Below are positions 41,341 to 42,840 of a DNA stretch of 42,840 nucleotides, one piece after another. The position numbers and the translations under genes are program-made. The first letter of the stretch is position 1. The number at the start of each line of letters is the position of its first letter. The stretch lies in contig JAGCPF010000026.1 of the NCBI GenBank assembly GCA_017642335.1, positions 1-42,840 on the forward strand. The letters run 5' to 3'. The notes beneath the pieces are model-generated. The model was not told the origin of the DNA. It searched no databases and worked only from the letters and a program-made list of their open reading frames with translations. The stretch is from Fibrobacter sp. Lineage in GTDB: Bacteria; Fibrobacterota; Fibrobacteria; Fibrobacterales; Fibrobacteraceae.

Positions 41341-42228
41341 ATGCCTATCCTTTTTGCCTTGGCCGGAGCGACCGGAATCGGAAAATCGGAATTGTCCTTG
41401 CGGCTTGCCGAACATTACAGTGCCGAAATCATCGGCGTGGATTCCCGGCAGGTGTACCGCGGGTTTACCATAGGCACGGCGCAGCCGTCGGCTAGCGACA
41501 TGGCCAGGGTGCGCCACCATCTCGTCGATTTCCTGGAACCGGAACGCAAGTATTCGGTGGGCGAGTTCTGCCGCGACGTGAAGAGCATCTTGCAAGGGAA
41601 CCCGGAACGCAACTATATATTGGTGGGCGGGACCGGGCTGTACATGCAGACTTTGATGCTCGGGCTCCCGCAAATCCCTGCCGTGCCGGAAAGCGCCCGC
41701 GAGGAACTGGAAAAAATTGCGCAGGCCGAAGGTGCAGGTAGTTTGTACAAGATGGCGCTGGATGCAGACCCGGAACTGGTGCGCAGCGTAGAGCCGAACA
41801 ACGTGCAGCGCCTCATCCGCATATTGGAAGTGTACAGGGCCACAGGCCGCAAGCTCTCGGACTGGCAAAAGGAACGCGAAGGCGGGATAGGGAAGCTTCC
41901 CGTGTTCTGGCTCCAGCGTGAACGTGATGTTTTGTACAAACGAATTGATTCCCGTGTAGACAAGATGATAAAGGACGGCTGGGTCGAAGAAGTGCGTGAA
42001 CTTTCGAAGACGGTGCCGCTCGATGCTCCCGCATGGCAGAGCTTAGGTTATCGGGAATTGCTCGCGGCGCAGACGGATGCTGAGATGGCGCAGGTCATAG
42101 AAGAAGTCAAGAAGAAAACGCGCAATTACGCCAAGCGCCAGCTCACGTGGTTCCGCGGCCAGATGGACTGCGTGGCGGTAGACATGGAAAACAATCCATT
42201 TAAGATTATTGTGGACAACGTTGTCTAA
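41341..42228 (+). CDS. miaA: tRNA dimethylallyltransferase
   Basis: This 295-residue enzyme adds a dimethylallyl group to N6 of A37 in tRNAs that read codons beginning with U. The P-loop AGATGIGKSELSLRLAEHY opens the protein, followed by DSRQVYRGFTIGTAQPS, the substrate-binding region. VGGTGLYMQTLMLG and the late KKKTRNYAKRQLTWFRGQ match the tRNA-binding region. ATG 41341 is the first codon giving a normal MPILFALAG start; the upstream frame overlaps the divergent deacetylase gene. There is no ribosome site in the short gap, which fits a leaderless or nearly leaderless mRNA. Confidence 0.96.
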   Translation: MPILFALAGATGIGKSELSLRLAEHYSAEIIGVDSRQVYRGFTIGTAQPSASDMARVRHHLVDFLEPERKYSVGEFCRDVKSILQGNPERNYILVGGTGLYMQTLMLGLPQIPAVPESAREELEKIAQAEGAGSLYKMALDADPELVRSVEPNNVQRLIRILEVYRATGRKLSDWQKEREGGIGKLPVFWLQRERDVLYKRIDSRVDKMIKDGWVEEVRELSKTVPLDAPAWQSLGYRELLAAQTDAEMAQVIEEVKKKTRNYAKRQLTWFRGQMDCVAVDMENNPFKIIVDNVV

Positions 42229-42331
42229 ATGGATTGGTTGTAAATCTATAGGTTTACTTATTGGCGTTGCCTCATATATTGAAGAGAAAAGCGAACGATC
42301 CGATGAGGAAAATCGTGGGAAAGTGTTAAAA

Positions 42332-42383
42332 TAGAGGCTAGAGGCACGAGCCTGGAGCCTCGAACCTCGCTCATAGAGCCTCT
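42332..42383. repeat. Dispersed CCTCG-rich repeat, copy C
   Basis: This mosaic of GAGGC, GAGCCTGGAGCC and ACCTCGCTC motifs shares GAACCTCGCTC (42362-42372) with copy B at 30888-30898. It lies between miaA and the rRNA promoter. Confidence 0.55.
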
Positions 42384-42554
42384 TTCCCCTTAAAATTCCC
42401 TTTTTTCTGCGCAAAAACAAAACTTCGATACGGCTGTTCAAAAATAAATGTGAATAGTTTGTGAACTCTTGGTGGTTTTCCCTGCGAAAGAGTAGTGGCT
42501 TACCCGTTTTTTACGAAAATAAGAAAAAAATGCGATTTTTCTGCAAAAAACCCC

Positions 42555-42582
42555 TTGACATTCTCCCTGAAAATTCTATCAT
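42555..42582 (+). promoter_or_regulatory. Ribosomal RNA operon promoter
   Basis: TTGACA (42555-42560) is separated by 16 nt from TATCAT (42577-42582). A-rich tracts upstream resemble an UP element. The bases between the -10 and the expected start (about 42589) are GC-rich (TGGCGTC), as in stringently controlled rRNA promoters. The 16S gene begins about 160 nt downstream. Confidence 0.75.
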
Positions 42583-42747
42583 TGGCGTCACCCGCGAACG
42601 GGACGCCTGAACGGCCGAACGGGACTGGGACGGAGGCCCCTAGAGGCCGCCGGGCAGATTGAAGGAATCGGAGATGTGCTTAGTGACGGCCCAAGAAAGT
42701 TTCTTGGAAGTCAATACGAACAGAATACAGGACAAGACTATAAAGAT

Positions 42748-42840
42748 ACAATGAAGAGTTTGATCCTGGCTCAGAACGAACGCTGGTGGCGTGTCTTATA
42801 CATGCAAGTCGAGCGGTGCAGCAATGCATAGCGGCGAACG
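42748..42840 (+). rRNA. rrs: 16S ribosomal RNA, 5' end (partial)
   Basis: The first 93 nt of a 16S rRNA gene run off the window edge. The universal 5' segment GAAGAGTTTGATCCTGGCTC is present, followed by AACGAACGCTGGTGGCG and TACATGCAAGTCGAGCGG. The start position is placed by alignment to the E. coli 5' end. An rRNA promoter lies upstream. Confidence 0.96.

Larger units (their letters stand above)
42229..42747. other. Gap between miaA and 16S rRNA: repeat, rRNA promoter and leader
   Basis: No protein gene is seen in these 519 nt. They hold a CCTCG-rich repeat (copy C), an A/T-rich upstream element (about 42510-42550), the rRNA promoter and a leader of about 160 nt. The leader contains two inverted repeats: GGCGT..CCCG/CGGG.ACGCC (42584-42607) and CCAAGAAA-G-TTTCTTGG (42691-42707). 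The latter lies just after TGTGCTTAGTGAC, which weakly recalls a boxA antitermination site. Confidence 0.6.

Overview
The window looks like a chromosomal segment of a Gram-negative, anaerobic, Fibrobacter-like bacterium (Fibrobacterota). Evidence for the Gram-negative envelope is a BamD-like lipoprotein, an LptF/LptG pair and an outer-membrane-type protein. Evidence for anaerobic life is a class III (glycyl radical) ribonucleotide reductase. Giant secreted proteins with Ser/Gly linkers, moderately GC-rich genes and very AT-rich intergenic gaps fit Fibrobacter. The genus is an inference; the first 93 nt of a 16S rRNA gene at the right edge would settle it. No insertion sequence, prophage, CRISPR array or toxin-antitoxin pair was seen.

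Layout. 1-5.7 kb: Na/Pi cotransporter, XPB-type helicase, tRNA-Thr back-to-back with a TPR membrane protein, and a rhomboid protease. 5.9-16.4 kb: an envelope block. A leftward operon (BamD-like lipoprotein, outer-membrane-type protein, PHP phosphoesterase) diverges from a rightward run (LptF, LptG, GGEEF diguanylate cyclase, sodium:solute symporter, SIMPL protein). The PHP gene carries an in-frame 7-bp/42-bp repeat. 16.4-19.9 kb: nrdD, a separate 48-residue glycyl-radical protein, and nrdG, behind a possible NrdR box pair. 19.9-23.7 kb: glycosyltransferase, tRNA-Gly, a membrane nucleotidyl cyclase preceded by an unlisted 59-residue membrane protein, and hemW. 23.9-30.8 kb: two giant secreted proteins in tandem with related C-termini. 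30.9-32.4 kb: DUF1007 protein and a compact sigma-70 factor. 32.7-38.7 kb: methyltransferase, glycosyltransferase, flippase-like protein, an in-frame UvrD-helicase/PlsC-acyltransferase fusion and glutamate racemase. 38.7-42.2 kb: an unrecognised protein, pdxJ, a divergent polysaccharide deacetylase and miaA. 42.2-42.8 kb: rRNA promoter, leader and 16S start.

The strongest points for a second look are the split class III RNR, the helicase-acyltransferase fusion, the heptamer repeat inside the PHP gene with related dispersed CCTCG-rich repeats, a 14-bp palindrome serving as a shared -10 region between two divergent genes, and several genes whose -10-like hexamer lies only 6-9 nt before the start codon, suggesting leaderless mRNAs. 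All functions are assigned by reading motifs; no database search was possible.
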